The position numbers were made by a program, and so were the translations under genes. From Labrenzia sp. PHM005 (GTDB lineage Bacteria > Pseudomonadota > Alphaproteobacteria > Rhizobiales > Stappiaceae), in NCBI RefSeq assembly GCF_006517275.1, contig NZ_CP041191.1:3901001-3965000 (forward strand): a stretch of 64,000 nt of DNA, given 5' to 3'. The notes beneath the pieces were generated by a model. The model was not told the origin of the DNA. It was given only the letters and a program-made list of their open reading frames with translations, and ran no database searches. Shown in pieces: positions 35,362 to 44,273 of this stretch. The first letter of the stretch is position 1, and each line of letters starts with the position of its first letter.

Positions 35362-36555
35362 ATGCCGGACACACAAGACATGCCAATCGTGATCAGCGCC
35401 GCCCGCCGCACGCCTTTGGGGGCGTTCATGGGATCACTGGCGTCGGTGCTAACAACAAAGCTTGGGGCGACCGCCATCGCGGAAGCCATGTCAGATGCCG
35501 GAATTGCGGCAGACAGCGTTAGTGAGACTATCATGGGCTGTGTTTTGCCAGCAGGGCTTGGCCAGGCTCCCGCGCGTCAGGCGGCCAGGGCGTCGGGTCT
35601 ACCGGATGCCTGCGGTGCAACAACCATCAACAAAGTCTGTGGATCCGGCATGAAGGCTGTGATGCTCGGACACGATCTGCTGAAAGCCGGCAATGGCCAA
35701 ATCATTGTGGCAGGCGGCATGGAATCCATGTCCGGCGCGCCATTTCTATTGCCTGAGATGCGCGGCGGACGGAAAGCCGGATCTGCGGAAGTAATTGATC
35801 ACATGATGCGCGATGGTCTGGAAGATGCCTATGAAACCGGCCGCCCGATGGGCGAATTCGGGGAGGCAACGGCCAAAAAATACCAATTCAACCGGGAAGA
35901 TCAGGACGCCTATGCCGTAGAGACATTAAAGAGGGCGCAGAGCGCCGTCGCGGGCGGTGCTTTTACCGGAGAAATCGCCTCGGTCGCGGTTCAAACCCGC
36001 AAAGGTACGCTTGTTGTCGATGCCGATGAACGTCCGCCGCAAATCAACCCGGAGAAGATTCCCGGGCTAAGGGCAGCTTTTGGAACTGACGGCACAATAA
36101 CGGCCGCGAGTTCTTCAGCGAATGCAGATGGGGCCGCGGCCTTGGTCTTAACCCGTGAAGATGTTGCCGTGAGCCAAAATATGCCTGTGCTGGCCCGGAT
36201 CGTTGGGCACACAACACACAGTCAGGCGCCCGAGTGGTTTACAACGGCACCGATCCCGGCCATCCAAAAGTTGCTAGAACAAACTGGCTGGAGCGCCGGC
36301 GACGTTGATCTTTATGAAATCAATGAGGCGTTTGCCGTTGTCGCGATGGCCGCTGCAAAAGAACTCGGCATTCCGCGCGACAAACTGAACGTCAATGGCG
36401 GTGCCTGTGCACTTGGTCATCCGATTGGAGCAACGGGCGCGCGTATTCTCGTCACGCTCATTCACGCTTTGAAAGCGCGCGGCCTCAAGAAAGGCATTGC
36501 CGCGCTGTGTATCGGCGGCGGCGAGGCGACGGCCGTTGCAGTTCAATTGCCCTAA
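35362..36555 (+). CDS. Acetyl-CoA C-acetyltransferase (thiolase)
   Basis: 397-residue thiolase II, joining or cleaving acyl-CoA units. The nucleophilic cysteine is in NKVCGSGMKAVMLG (about residue 91). NEAFAVVAM, GGACALGHPIGATGAR (catalytic His) and ALCIGGGEATA (second Cys) complete the site. A longer frame from 35308 exists, but the ATG at 35362 with GAGGTGA upstream fits the family. It is divergent from a TetR gene and followed by a hairpin (36577-36602). This could serve beta-oxidation, ketone use or polyhydroxyalkanoate synthesis; no PHB partner is adjacent. Confidence 0.93.
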   Translation: MPDTQDMPIVISAARRTPLGAFMGSLASVLTTKLGATAIAEAMSDAGIAADSVSETIMGCVLPAGLGQAPARQAARASGLPDACGATTINKVCGSGMKAVMLGHDLLKAGNGQIIVAGGMESMSGAPFLLPEMRGGRKAGSAEVIDHMMRDGLEDAYETGRPMGEFGEATAKKYQFNREDQDAYAVETLKRAQSAVAGGAFTGEIASVAVQTRKGTLVVDADERPPQINPEKIPGLRAAFGTDGTITAASSSANADGAAALVLTREDVAVSQNMPVLARIVGHTTHSQAPEWFTTAPIPAIQKLLEQTGWSAGDVDLYEINEAFAVVAMAAAKELGIPRDKLNVNGGACALGHPIGATGARILVTLIHALKARGLKKGIAALCIGGGEATAVAVQLP

Positions 36556-36576
36556 CACCTTTCCGGAATGAGTTTT

Positions 36577-36602
36577 CCGAACGGCGAGGTTCGGCCGTTC
36601 GG
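36577..36602 (+). terminator. Hairpin after the thiolase gene
   Basis: CCGAACGGC (36577-36585) and GCCGTTCGG (36594-36602) form a nine-base perfect stem with an eight-base loop. No T tract follows, so it may be a pause or 3'-stabilising structure rather than a full terminator. Confidence 0.45.
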
Positions 36603-36681
36603 GTGCCATGTCCTGCAGTCGCCGGTCCTCTGGCCGATTACTTCGGACAAGGCGTTTCCCTGAATAGGAAAAAAATCCCCA

Positions 36682-37851
36682 ATGATGAGTGTTGCGCTTC
36701 TCTTATGCCCCTTCGCCTTTACGATGGGCGCCTTCGTGTTTTCTGGTGTGCTTGCGCCAATGGCAGAGGCGTTGGGTGTATCTGTCGGGGCGGCGGCCGC
36801 TCTTCAGTCCGGCTTTGCAATTGCCTGTGCGTTGAGCGGACCGCTCCTTGCCCGGCTGACGGCGGCCCTACCACGCAAATCCCTCCTGCTTGGTGTTCTC
36901 TTTATCCTGACGGTCCTGAATGCAGGGTCCGCGGTTGCGCCTGATTATCCAAGCCTCTTGGTGCTGCGCATTCTGGTTGGCGGGCTGGGAGCTCTGGCGT
37001 TCCCTTTGGCAACAGCGATTGCCGCCACCAACGCGAGCGAAGAAGGGCGTCCGGCAGCGATTGCCAAGGTCTATGCCGGTATTCCTTTGGCGATGATCGC
37101 CGGTATTCCGCTTGGGTCCGTTTTGGGCAACGCTTTCGGCTGGCAGGCCTGTTTTGCCGCCACGGCGTTGTTTTGTGCGCTGGCCTTTGCCATGGTGCTT
37201 GCCTGTGTTCCGTCAAATCAGCCAGATCCGCAAAAAACGGCCGTAACGAACGGTGCCTTGAACAAAGGAGTTCTGGCCCATCTCGGCATCATGCTTCTGG
37301 CGTCGACCGCGCTCTTCACCCTTGTTGGTCTTTTGGGGCCGGTCATTCGCGCTTTGACTGGATTTGGCGGTCCTGGCATCGCGGCACTCCAAGTTCTGGC
37401 AGGTGTTGGCAGTCTCGTCGGGATCAAGATGGGGGCGCGGCAAGCCGGTGGTGGGCGGTATCTGCTCAGCGGACTGTTTGCCATTTTGGCGGCCTCGCTC
37501 GCCGTCACAGTGCCCTCGCTCAGCCTGCAACACGCGGGGACAGCCGGGCTCATTGCGATAACACTGAGTGTTATTCTGGGGCCGATCGCGCAATTTGCCA
37601 TTGGCGCCACGGTCCAAGCGCGCCTTGCACGTTTGGCAGGACCATCGGCGACGTTGGTTTTCGCCCTGAATGCATCCATGGTTTATTTGGGGCAGGGGCT
37701 TGGAATTGCGTTGGGTGCGCTGGCGCTGGATCTGGCCGGCATTGCAGGTGCTCCGGCCATAGGAACCGTCATTGCCTTGATCGGCTGTCTCTTTGCGCTG
37801 CGGCTCGGCCGGAGCGCCGCACAACAAAATCTCCAAACTGCAAGAGGATAA
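36682..37851 (+). CDS. MFS transporter, DHA1/AraJ-like
   Basis: 389-residue inner-membrane protein with about 12 helices. N-terminal half: LLLCPFAFTMGAFVFSGVLAPMAEALGVSVGAAAALQSGFAIACALSGPLL, then the loop-2/3 region LARLTAALPRKSLLLG. GALAFPLATAIAATNASEEGRPAAIAKVYAGIPLAMIAGIPLGSVLG matches the motif C region of drug:H+ antiporters. It is followed by one base and then an alpha/beta-hydrolase start, indicating coupling. The substrate is unknown; AraJ-like members are sugar or drug efflux proteins. Confidence 0.85.
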   Translation: MMSVALLLCPFAFTMGAFVFSGVLAPMAEALGVSVGAAAALQSGFAIACALSGPLLARLTAALPRKSLLLGVLFILTVLNAGSAVAPDYPSLLVLRILVGGLGALAFPLATAIAATNASEEGRPAAIAKVYAGIPLAMIAGIPLGSVLGNAFGWQACFAATALFCALAFAMVLACVPSNQPDPQKTAVTNGALNKGVLAHLGIMLLASTALFTLVGLLGPVIRALTGFGGPGIAALQVLAGVGSLVGIKMGARQAGGGRYLLSGLFAILAASLAVTVPSLSLQHAGTAGLIAITLSVILGPIAQFAIGATVQARLARLAGPSATLVFALNASMVYLGQGLGIALGALALDLAGIAGAPAIGTVIALIGCLFALRLGRSAAQQNLQTARG

Positions 37852-37852
37852 G

Positions 37853-38722
37853 ATGTCTCCAATCAACAAAGAGGCCGACTTGGCAGCCTTCGAAGCCAAA
37901 GTTAGTCATCACTATACCGACAACAACGGCACCAAGATCCATTATGCCAGTATTGGCGATGGTCCCTTGGTGGTGTTTATCCATGGCTTCCCAGACCATT
38001 GGCTCACCTGGTGGGAACAGATGAATGCGCTCAGCGCCAATTACCGCACAGTGGCCATGGATTTGCGCGGTTATAATTTGAGCGATCAGCCGGAAGACGA
38101 AGCGTCCTATACACCTAACCGTCTAGCCGCTGATGTCTGTGCGGTGATTGAGGACTGCGGCGAGAAAGACGCGATCGTCATCGGGCACGATTGGGGCGGT
38201 TTTGTTGCCTGGCAGACGGCCTTGCTTCGGCCGGAAAAGGTCAGCCGCTTGGGCATCGTCAACCTGCCGCATCCCTGGGCGATTTCCCGCGAACTTGCCA
38301 ACAACCCGGACCAGCAAAAGGCCAGCGGCTATGCCCGTGTGTTTCAGCAGCCGGGTTCTGAAAGCAAACTGGATTTCGACCGGCTATCAACCTGGATTCA
38401 TGACCCGGCGTTCCGCTCGCGCCATATAGCAGCCATGGAGGCGTCCAACCGGACCGGCATGCTAAATTATTACCGGGTGTGTTTTCCCGCTGAGCCGTAT
38501 CAGGAGCGTAAGGACACACCCCCTAAGATCACTGTACCGGTGCTGATTATTCACGGCATGGAGGACCCCTATGTCCTGACCGCCGGCCACAATGGCGTGT
38601 GGGAGTGGGTGGCAGGCAGCCTTACTATCCGCACCTGGCCGGGTGTCGGCCATTTTGTGCAACAGGACGCCCCGGATCGGTTGACCGCAGCCCTCAGCAG
38701 CTGGCTTGGTGAAACGATCTAG
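37853..38722 (+). CDS. Alpha/beta-hydrolase, epoxide hydrolase-like
   Basis: 289-residue cytoplasmic hydrolase. FIHGFPDHWLTWW is the oxyanion-hole block, and the nucleophile elbow is GHDWGGFVAWQ, with Asp (not Ser) as nucleophile. This is the signature of epoxide hydrolases and haloalkane or fluoroacetate dehalogenases. The base histidine is in GVGHFVQQDAP and the acid in GMEDPYVLT. The start at 37853 is one base after the MFS stop. Whether it opens epoxides or removes halogens cannot be read from sequence. Confidence 0.87.
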   Translation: MSPINKEADLAAFEAKVSHHYTDNNGTKIHYASIGDGPLVVFIHGFPDHWLTWWEQMNALSANYRTVAMDLRGYNLSDQPEDEASYTPNRLAADVCAVIEDCGEKDAIVIGHDWGGFVAWQTALLRPEKVSRLGIVNLPHPWAISRELANNPDQQKASGYARVFQQPGSESKLDFDRLSTWIHDPAFRSRHIAAMEASNRTGMLNYYRVCFPAEPYQERKDTPPKITVPVLIIHGMEDPYVLTAGHNGVWEWVAGSLTIRTWPGVGHFVQQDAPDRLTAALSSWLGETI

Positions 38723-38840
38723 TCGGACGCAAAATGAAAAACAGTGGACCACCAATGAGCGGTCCACTCATGAAATTCCCGCTAGAAACGCTCTTCTCAT
38801 TCACCTATTCTGGGTTGTGCTTCGCAAGCTGGGAGTTGGA

Positions 38841-39599
38841 ATGGAGCCAATCACACGACACCTGATAGACCGGGGTGATGGCGCGTCTGTCGAACTGTTT
38901 CAGGCTCACCCCGCTGGCGCTGTACCGTGTGGTGCTGTTTTGTTCGTTCACGGCAATCAAGGCGGCCGCCTTATTGGCGCAAAGGAAATTGCCGAGAAGG
39001 GGGCGCTCACACGGTTCGCTTCCGGGTTGAACATAACTGCGGCCGCTGTGTCGCAACCGGGTTTCGGTTCTTCTTGCGGGCCGGCAGATTTCTGTGGTCC
39101 GATAACTCAGAAGGCGATCATTGCAGCCCTGAATTTCCTGAAAAAACAGCCGTCTGTTGATCCTGCGCAGCTGGTACTATACGGCCACAGCCGGGGCGCG
39201 ATCGCGGCAGCCATTGTCGCTACTCAAGTCTTTGACTTGCGGGCGGTTATTCTTTCCAGCGGTGTTTATGATCTGAAAGAGGTTTATCACCAAAGTTCGA
39301 GAGGTATCCGGCGTGCCATAGAAATCGAAGCGGGATTGTCGGAAGAAGCATTCCTGGCGCGATCGGCTCGCTTTCATGCAGATAAGATCCGGGCAGAAAC
39401 CCTTCTCTTACACGGACGCTATGATGACCGGGCGCCCTTATCCCAAGCAGAGGCCATGTCTGATGCGCTCATCGAAGCTGGTTCTAATGCGATGCTCAAG
39501 ATCTTCGACAGTGGACATGAGTTGCCTCGAAAGGAAGTTCAGGCAGCGCTTCGGCCTTTCCTGCAAGATGTCTTTTTAAAGGAGCCAACGGTTCACTGA
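38841..39599 (+). CDS. Alpha/beta-hydrolase, dienelactone hydrolase/peptidase-like
   Basis: 252-residue predicted serine hydrolase. Oxyanion block FVHGNQGGR, nucleophile elbow LYGHSRGAIAAAIVATQ, acid in HGRYDDRAPLSQAE, histidine in DSGHELPR. This arrangement resembles prolyl-oligopeptidase-like (peptidase S9) and BAAT/DLH hydrolases. A frame from 38706 exists, but GGGAG at about 38828 places the start at 38841. It is convergent with the aldolase gene; the two stop regions overlap by seven bases. Confidence 0.75.
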   Translation: MEPITRHLIDRGDGASVELFQAHPAGAVPCGAVLFVHGNQGGRLIGAKEIAEKGALTRFASGLNITAAAVSQPGFGSSCGPADFCGPITQKAIIAALNFLKKQPSVDPAQLVLYGHSRGAIAAAIVATQVFDLRAVILSSGVYDLKEVYHQSSRGIRRAIEIEAGLSEEAFLARSARFHADKIRAETLLLHGRYDDRAPLSQAEAMSDALIEAGSNAMLKIFDSGHELPRKEVQAALRPFLQDVFLKEPTVH

Positions 39600-40438
39600 G
39601 CAGCCGGGACGGATCTCCCAAAATCACGCAAGACCACACGCGTTGCGGCCGCCAGTGGATCGTGGATTTCAGAGAGTATCGCTACCCGGTCAAACCGGTC
39701 TGGATTGCGATTGACCGCATCTCTCAGCGCGGTCCCAAAAACTTTCCGCAGTTCGGTCCCGATGTTGAACTTGCAGATTTTGGATCCGGTGGCGAGTTTG
39801 CGCCGTTGAGCGGACGGAACCCCGGAGCCGCCATGAATGACGAGCGGCACATCCGTGACAGCTTCAATGGCCCGGATGCGCTCCTCCTCCAAGCCGCCTT
39901 CCTTGTTTTCTTGAAGATGCACATTGCCGACGGAAATCGCCATGGCGTCGACCCCTGTCGCTTCGGCAAACTTTCGGGCTTCTTCCGGATCCGTCCCCTT
40001 TGAGGTTGCGCCTTCTGCATAGCCAACAAAGCCGATTTCACCTTCGCAGGAAATGCCCGCAGCGTGGGCCATTTCTGCGATCCGACCAGTTTCGTCAATG
40101 TTCTGCGAAAGCGGTTTTTGGGAACCGTCATACATCAGCGATGTAAAGCCGCTGTCGAGGGCCTCCTGGCAGTCTTCAAAGGTGTAGCCGTGATCGAGAT
40201 GCGCAACGACCGGAACGCTGGCGGTGTCCGCCAGGTGGCGGAACATTTTACCCAGGATCGGCAGGGGCGTATGCGCGCGGCAAGAGGGGCCTGCCTGCAA
40301 AATGACCGGAACTCCTTCCGCGTCTGCTGCGGCCACATAAGCGCGCATATCCTCCCAGCCAAGTGTGACAAGGCCGGCAACCGCATAACCGTTTTTCAAT
40401 GCCGGTTGCAGCACAGCTGCAAGCGTTGCCAGGGTCAT
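39593..40438 (-). CDS. iolJ: Class II aldolase, IolJ-like
   Basis: 281-residue zinc-dependent aldolase of the fructose-bisphosphate/tagatose/IolJ family. Zinc ligands: His in VVAHLDHGYTFEDC, Glu in EGEIGFVG, His in ISVGNVHL and in LVIHGGSGVP. It overlaps iolB by four bases (ATGA) and lies in the inositol cluster. The likely substrate is therefore 2-deoxy-5-keto-D-gluconate 6-phosphate, cleaved to dihydroxyacetone phosphate and malonate semialdehyde. In many Proteobacteria this step is done by a DUF2090 domain fused to IolC, and IolC here is unfused. Confidence 0.85.
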   Translation of the reverse strand: MTLATLAAVLQPALKNGYAVAGLVTLGWEDMRAYVAAADAEGVPVILQAGPSCRAHTPLPILGKMFRHLADTASVPVVAHLDHGYTFEDCQEALDSGFTSLMYDGSQKPLSQNIDETGRIAEMAHAAGISCEGEIGFVGYAEGATSKGTDPEEARKFAEATGVDAMAISVGNVHLQENKEGGLEEERIRAIEAVTDVPLVIHGGSGVPSAQRRKLATGSKICKFNIGTELRKVFGTALRDAVNRNPDRFDRVAILSEIHDPLAAATRVVLRDFGRSVPAAQ

Positions 40439-41277
40439 TTGAACTTGGCCACCATGTCCTTGATGCCGGGGATGGTCTCAACCTGATAGGCATGGGTTGG
40501 CTGAAAATACTGCACAAGGGACCGCTGGCTGAGCCCGCCCAGGATGGTGAAATAGTACATTTCATATCCCGGCATGACGGCGCAGGGGTGATAGCCCTTG
40601 TCGATGACAAAGGTCGAGCGGTCCATGATGTGGAACGCTTCGCCGGGAACACCATCTTCACGCTGCAGGATCTGCACGCCGGAGCCGTGGTTCGGACGGA
40701 AACGGAAGTTGTAGGTTTCGTCGTGCCGGGTTTCGTCCGGCAACCGGTCGGTATCATGTTTGTGTGCCGGAAATCCGGACCAGCCGCCTTGGCCAACCGT
40801 ATAGAGCTCACTCACCAGCAGGCGGCCGACCTTGCTATGTTGTTTTTGGCCCAGAATGTGTTTGATTTTGCGATGGGTTTTGGTGTCGTCAGAGCCGTAT
40901 TGCACCAAGTCGATGCCGTCGGTTCGGACGTCGAATGGGTCCAGAACCTTGTCGTACTTGGCCCCGGCTATGAAGGTTTCGGTTTCCTCAGACAGACACT
41001 CCAAAGTGACTTTTGCCCCAGCCGGCACATAAACGCCTTCCGGTTCTCCATCCCAAACATCAACGCCGCGATTGCCGAGGTTCTCGAAGGTAACGCCTTC
41101 GACGTTGACTGTGACGGTGCCGGTTGCCGGAACAATGCAGGTCTCATACCCGGGAACCTGATACTGAAAGGCTTCGCCCCTTTTTAGTTTGACGATGTTG
41201 AAATAGTTAAGGGGAACCGTTGAATTGTCAGCGTCGACGATCGGCTTGTTCTGATTGTCATGCGGCGCGATATGCAT
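40435..41277 (-). CDS. iolB: 5-deoxy-glucuronate isomerase
   Basis: 280-residue double-cupin isomerase of myo-inositol catabolism, converting 5-deoxyglucuronate to 2-deoxy-5-keto-gluconate. The family blocks WDGEPEGVYVPAG, ETYNFRFRPNHGSGVQILQRED, FVIDKGYHPCAVMPGYEMYYFTILGG (His and metal ligands) and YFQPTHAYQVETIPGIKDM are visible. It is followed downstream by the aldolase and preceded by iolC, 12 bases away, in one minus-strand operon. Confidence 0.95.
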   Translation of the reverse strand: MHIAPHDNQNKPIVDADNSTVPLNYFNIVKLKRGEAFQYQVPGYETCIVPATGTVTVNVEGVTFENLGNRGVDVWDGEPEGVYVPAGAKVTLECLSEETETFIAGAKYDKVLDPFDVRTDGIDLVQYGSDDTKTHRKIKHILGQKQHSKVGRLLVSELYTVGQGGWSGFPAHKHDTDRLPDETRHDETYNFRFRPNHGSGVQILQREDGVPGEAFHIMDRSTFVIDKGYHPCAVMPGYEMYYFTILGGLSQRSLVQYFQPTHAYQVETIPGIKDMVAKFK

Positions 41278-41289
41278 GGGGTTTTCCTC

Positions 41290-42264
41290 TCAAACGGATG
41301 TCGGGCCGGGGTGGGAAGACAAAAATTTTTCGAGTTCGGACGGATTGGGCATGGCTGGAGCGCAGCCGGGTTTGGCAACGACAATGGACGCACATGCTGA
41401 CCCGCGCAGTACGGAGTCCTTCAGGCTGTGGCCGTCGGCTATTGATGTCATGAGGCCGCTCATGAAACTGTCGCCCGCGCCGTTCGGTTTGAGCGCGTCG
41501 ACGGGATAGATGCCGGTCTTGAATTCCTCCTCGCGAGAAATGGTGATCGCGCCGTGTTCGCCCATTTTATAGATGACCAAAGAAGCGGTTGTCCGGGCGA
41601 GGTCGCGGGCTTTGTCGAGACCCTTGTCATAGCTTCCTGCCATGAAACCGAATTCCTCGTCATTGCCGACAATCATGTCGCTTTGTGCAGCTGCCCTTGA
41701 GAGCACGTCAGCTGCAACCTCTGCCGACGGCCAGGAATAGGGCCGGTAATCGACATCGAAGATGATGGGCAGGCCTTGCTCTTTAGCAAGGTCAAATGCC
41801 TTGAAACTGGCGCTGCGCGACGGTTCGGCAGCAAAGACGGTGCCTGCGGTGATCAGTGCGCCGAACGCGCTGTAATCGACCTTGGAAACGTCCTCAGAAT
41901 CCATTTGAAAATCTGCCGCGCCGTTGCGGTAAATCACATTGCGGTGGCCGTCGACAACGGATTCGTAAAAGGCGAGGGAGTTGCGGTATTCGCCGCCCAC
42001 CGGGGTCACATGATCGGTGTTGACGCCGTAATGGTTTAGCTGACCGGTACAGTAGCTGCCGACGCTATCGTCAGACACCCGGGTGACCAGCGCGGCCTGG
42101 CCGCCAAGTTTGCAAATCCCGGCAGCAATATTGGCTGCGGACCCGCCAAGTCCGACACTGACCCGCTCCGCGTCTTCAGCCCGAACCCCGGCATCGGTGT
42201 AAAAATCGATCCCGGCACGCCCGACGACGACGAAGTTGTTTTGAGCAATTGCGTCCAGAAGCAT
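41290..42264 (-). CDS. iolC: 5-dehydro-2-deoxygluconokinase
   Basis: 324-residue PfkB-family kinase. N-terminal NNFVVVGRAGIDFYTD, LGGSAANIAAGICKLGGQAALVTRVSDD, and the C-terminal ATP/catalytic block DALKPNGAGDSFMSGLM, with the base Asp, are typical of IolC. An upstream ATG at 42387 adds unmatched sequence; the start at 42264 overlaps the iolD stop by one base (TGATG). It lacks the DUF2090 C-terminal domain present in longer IolC proteins, and a separate class II aldolase is encoded downstream. Confidence 0.93.
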   Translation of the reverse strand: MLLDAIAQNNFVVVGRAGIDFYTDAGVRAEDAERVSVGLGGSAANIAAGICKLGGQAALVTRVSDDSVGSYCTGQLNHYGVNTDHVTPVGGEYRNSLAFYESVVDGHRNVIYRNGAADFQMDSEDVSKVDYSAFGALITAGTVFAAEPSRSASFKAFDLAKEQGLPIIFDVDYRPYSWPSAEVAADVLSRAAAQSDMIVGNDEEFGFMAGSYDKGLDKARDLARTTASLVIYKMGEHGAITISREEEFKTGIYPVDALKPNGAGDSFMSGLMTSIADGHSLKDSVLRGSACASIVVAKPGCAPAMPNPSELEKFLSSHPGPTSV

Positions 42265-44129
42265 CAGATCCCCCGGCGCTGTTTGGAACGGGAGGACTCC
42301 CAATCGACATGGGCATCCCGAACCCTGGCGCTTTGGGTGATGTGCGGTGTGCCGACTTCCCACCAGGTGTGCCCTTCGGCGGTCCATCCGTCGTAGGCAT
42401 CGACCTTCATGCAGATGACATAAGTTTTGTCAGCTGCCTTGGCGCGTTTGAAGGCTTCGCCGAGTTCAGCCGGATTGGAGACCGTTTCCGCATCTGCGCC
42501 CATTGCGGCCGCATGGGCTTCAAAATCAACCGCAAAAGCTTCGGGTACCGTCGGACAGTCTTCAATCAGGTTGTTGAAGCTCTCGTTGCCGGTGTTGTTC
42601 TGCAATTTGTTGATGACGGCAAAACCGCCATTGTCGAGCACCAGAATGATGAGCTTTTTCTGGCTCAGCACCGATGAATAGATGTCCGAATTCATCAAGA
42701 GATACGAACCGTCACCGAGGAAAATGATGGTGTCCTTGTCCGGTTCCCGTTCGGATTGGGCAATGCGCGCGCCCCAGCCGCCGGCTATTTCATACCCCAT
42801 GCAGGAATATCCGAATTCCACATCAACGGTGCCGATATCAAGGGTGCGCCAATTGGCTGTCACTTCGGCAGGTAGTCCGCCGGCAGCCGTGACCACGCGG
42901 TCGCGTTTGTCGCAGAGCGCGTTGACCACGCCGATGGCCTGCGCATAGGAGTTTGGCCGGTTCCCGTAGGCCACATTTTCCGCAACATAGGCATCCCACG
43001 CCTTGCGTTCATCGGCTGCCTTTTGCGTCCAGGCTGCAGGGGATTGATAACCCGATACTGCTTCTTCCAGCGCCAGAAGGCCCAATTTTGCATCCCCAAC
43101 AATGGGCAATGACATGTGTTTGCCGGCATCGTGTCGTCCAGCATTAAGCGAGATGAACCGGGCGTCTTGAGAAAAGGCGGTCCATGAGCCGGTGGTGAAG
43201 TCCTGAAGGCGCGTGCCGACTGCCAAAATGACATCTGCCTCTTCTGCTAGAGAGTTGGCGCTGTTGGATCCCGTGACGCCAATCGGTCCGGCATTTAATG
43301 GATGAGTAGCCAGGAGGTTGGCCCGCCCGGCGATAGTTTCGACGACGGGGATCTGATGTTTTTCGGCAAACGCCGTCAGTTCGGCAACGGCCCGGCTGTA
43401 TTGAACGCCGCCACCTGCAATGATCAGCGGGCGCTCAGCGGATTTTAGCAGGGCCGCAGCGTCTGCAATTTCGTTTGCGTCCGGAGACGTCCGGCGGATC
43501 CTGTGGACGCGGCGCTCAAAAAAGCTCTCCGGGTAGTCATAAGTCCATCCCTGAACATCTTGAGGCAGTCCCAGGAAAGCAGGGCCGCAGTCGGCCGGAT
43601 CCAGCATGGTCGCAAGCGCGGCGGGCAGAGATTGAATAATCTGAGCCGGGTGTGTGATCCGGTCCCAATACCGGCAAACGGATTTAAAAGCGTCATTGAC
43701 GCCCAATGTCGGATTGTTGAAGTGCTCCAATTGCTGCAGCACCGGATCGGGCAGGCGGGTGAGAAAGGTATCTCCGCACAGCATCAGCATTGGCAACCGG
43801 TTAGCATGCGCCAAAGCGGCTGACGTCAGGAGGTTGGAGGTTCCAGGTCCGGCACTGGCGGTACAAAACATGAAACGCTGACGCAGCCATTGTTTCGCAT
43901 AGGCTGCAGCGGCAAACCCCATGCTTTGCTCGTTCTGGCCGCGATAAAGCGGCAGGTCGTCCCGGTGATTATAGAGCGCTTCCCCCAGGCACGTGACATT
44001 GCCGTGGCCAAAAATGCCAAACCCACCGCCGCAGACCCGGATCTCTTCGCCGTCAATCTCGATCAACTGATTTGCCAGGTAGCGGATAATCGCTTGAGCG
44101 GTCGTGAGTTTCACCGTTTGGGTGCTCAT
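42264..44129 (-). CDS. iolD: 3D-(3,5/4)-trihydroxycyclohexane-1,2-dione hydrolase
   Basis: 621-residue thiamin-diphosphate enzyme. The N-terminal Pyr domain has RVCGGGFGIFGHGNVTCLGEAL and FAAAAYAKQ. The C-terminal PP domain has EFGYSCMGYEIAGGWGARIA and IIFLGDGSYLLMNSDIYSSV, with the GDG-N metal motif for ThDP. An upstream frame (44408) exists, but MSTQTVKL at 44129 has GGGAGAGG before it. It is first in the iolD-C-B-aldolase operon and divergent from the iolG-like gene, with a LacI operator between. Confidence 0.95.
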   Translation of the reverse strand: MSTQTVKLTTAQAIIRYLANQLIEIDGEEIRVCGGGFGIFGHGNVTCLGEALYNHRDDLPLYRGQNEQSMGFAAAAYAKQWLRQRFMFCTASAGPGTSNLLTSAALAHANRLPMLMLCGDTFLTRLPDPVLQQLEHFNNPTLGVNDAFKSVCRYWDRITHPAQIIQSLPAALATMLDPADCGPAFLGLPQDVQGWTYDYPESFFERRVHRIRRTSPDANEIADAAALLKSAERPLIIAGGGVQYSRAVAELTAFAEKHQIPVVETIAGRANLLATHPLNAGPIGVTGSNSANSLAEEADVILAVGTRLQDFTTGSWTAFSQDARFISLNAGRHDAGKHMSLPIVGDAKLGLLALEEAVSGYQSPAAWTQKAADERKAWDAYVAENVAYGNRPNSYAQAIGVVNALCDKRDRVVTAAGGLPAEVTANWRTLDIGTVDVEFGYSCMGYEIAGGWGARIAQSEREPDKDTIIFLGDGSYLLMNSDIYSSVLSQKKLIILVLDNGGFAVINKLQNNTGNESFNNLIEDCPTVPEAFAVDFEAHAAAMGADAETVSNPAELGEAFKRAKAADKTYVICMKVDAYDGWTAEGHTWWEVGTPHITQSARVRDAHVDWESSRSKQRRGI

Positions 44130-44210
44130 GCTCGCCTCTCCCAATGAATTGTTTTCGTGCAAGTGCAGCCGATTGCCGCTTGCGCCATGTTGGAACTCAA
44201 GATACAAAAA

Positions 44211-44226
44211 TTGCAACCGGTTGCAA
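44211..44226. promoter_or_regulatory. LacI operator, perfect palindrome TTGCAACCGGTTGCAA
   Basis: The 16-base palindrome lies in the 144-base divergent promoter of iolD and the iolG-like gene. An identical copy lies at 48581-48596 upstream of the sugar ABC operon. The central CG and AT-rich outer half-sites match LacI/GalR operators. The encoded LacI protein at 47495-48496 is the probable ligand. Confidence 0.85.
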
Positions 44227-44273
44227 ATCATTTTCGATAGTGCAAATCGCAAAGCCGGAGATGGGACAAAGAA

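Noticed and set aside
36577..36602. Strong intrinsic terminator after the thiolase gene
   Set aside because: The stem is strong but not followed by a T tract, so it is listed only as a weak terminator candidate.
37173..38024. 283-codon plus-strand frame across the MFS and hydrolase genes
   Set aside because: Out of frame with two recognisable genes and without any family block.
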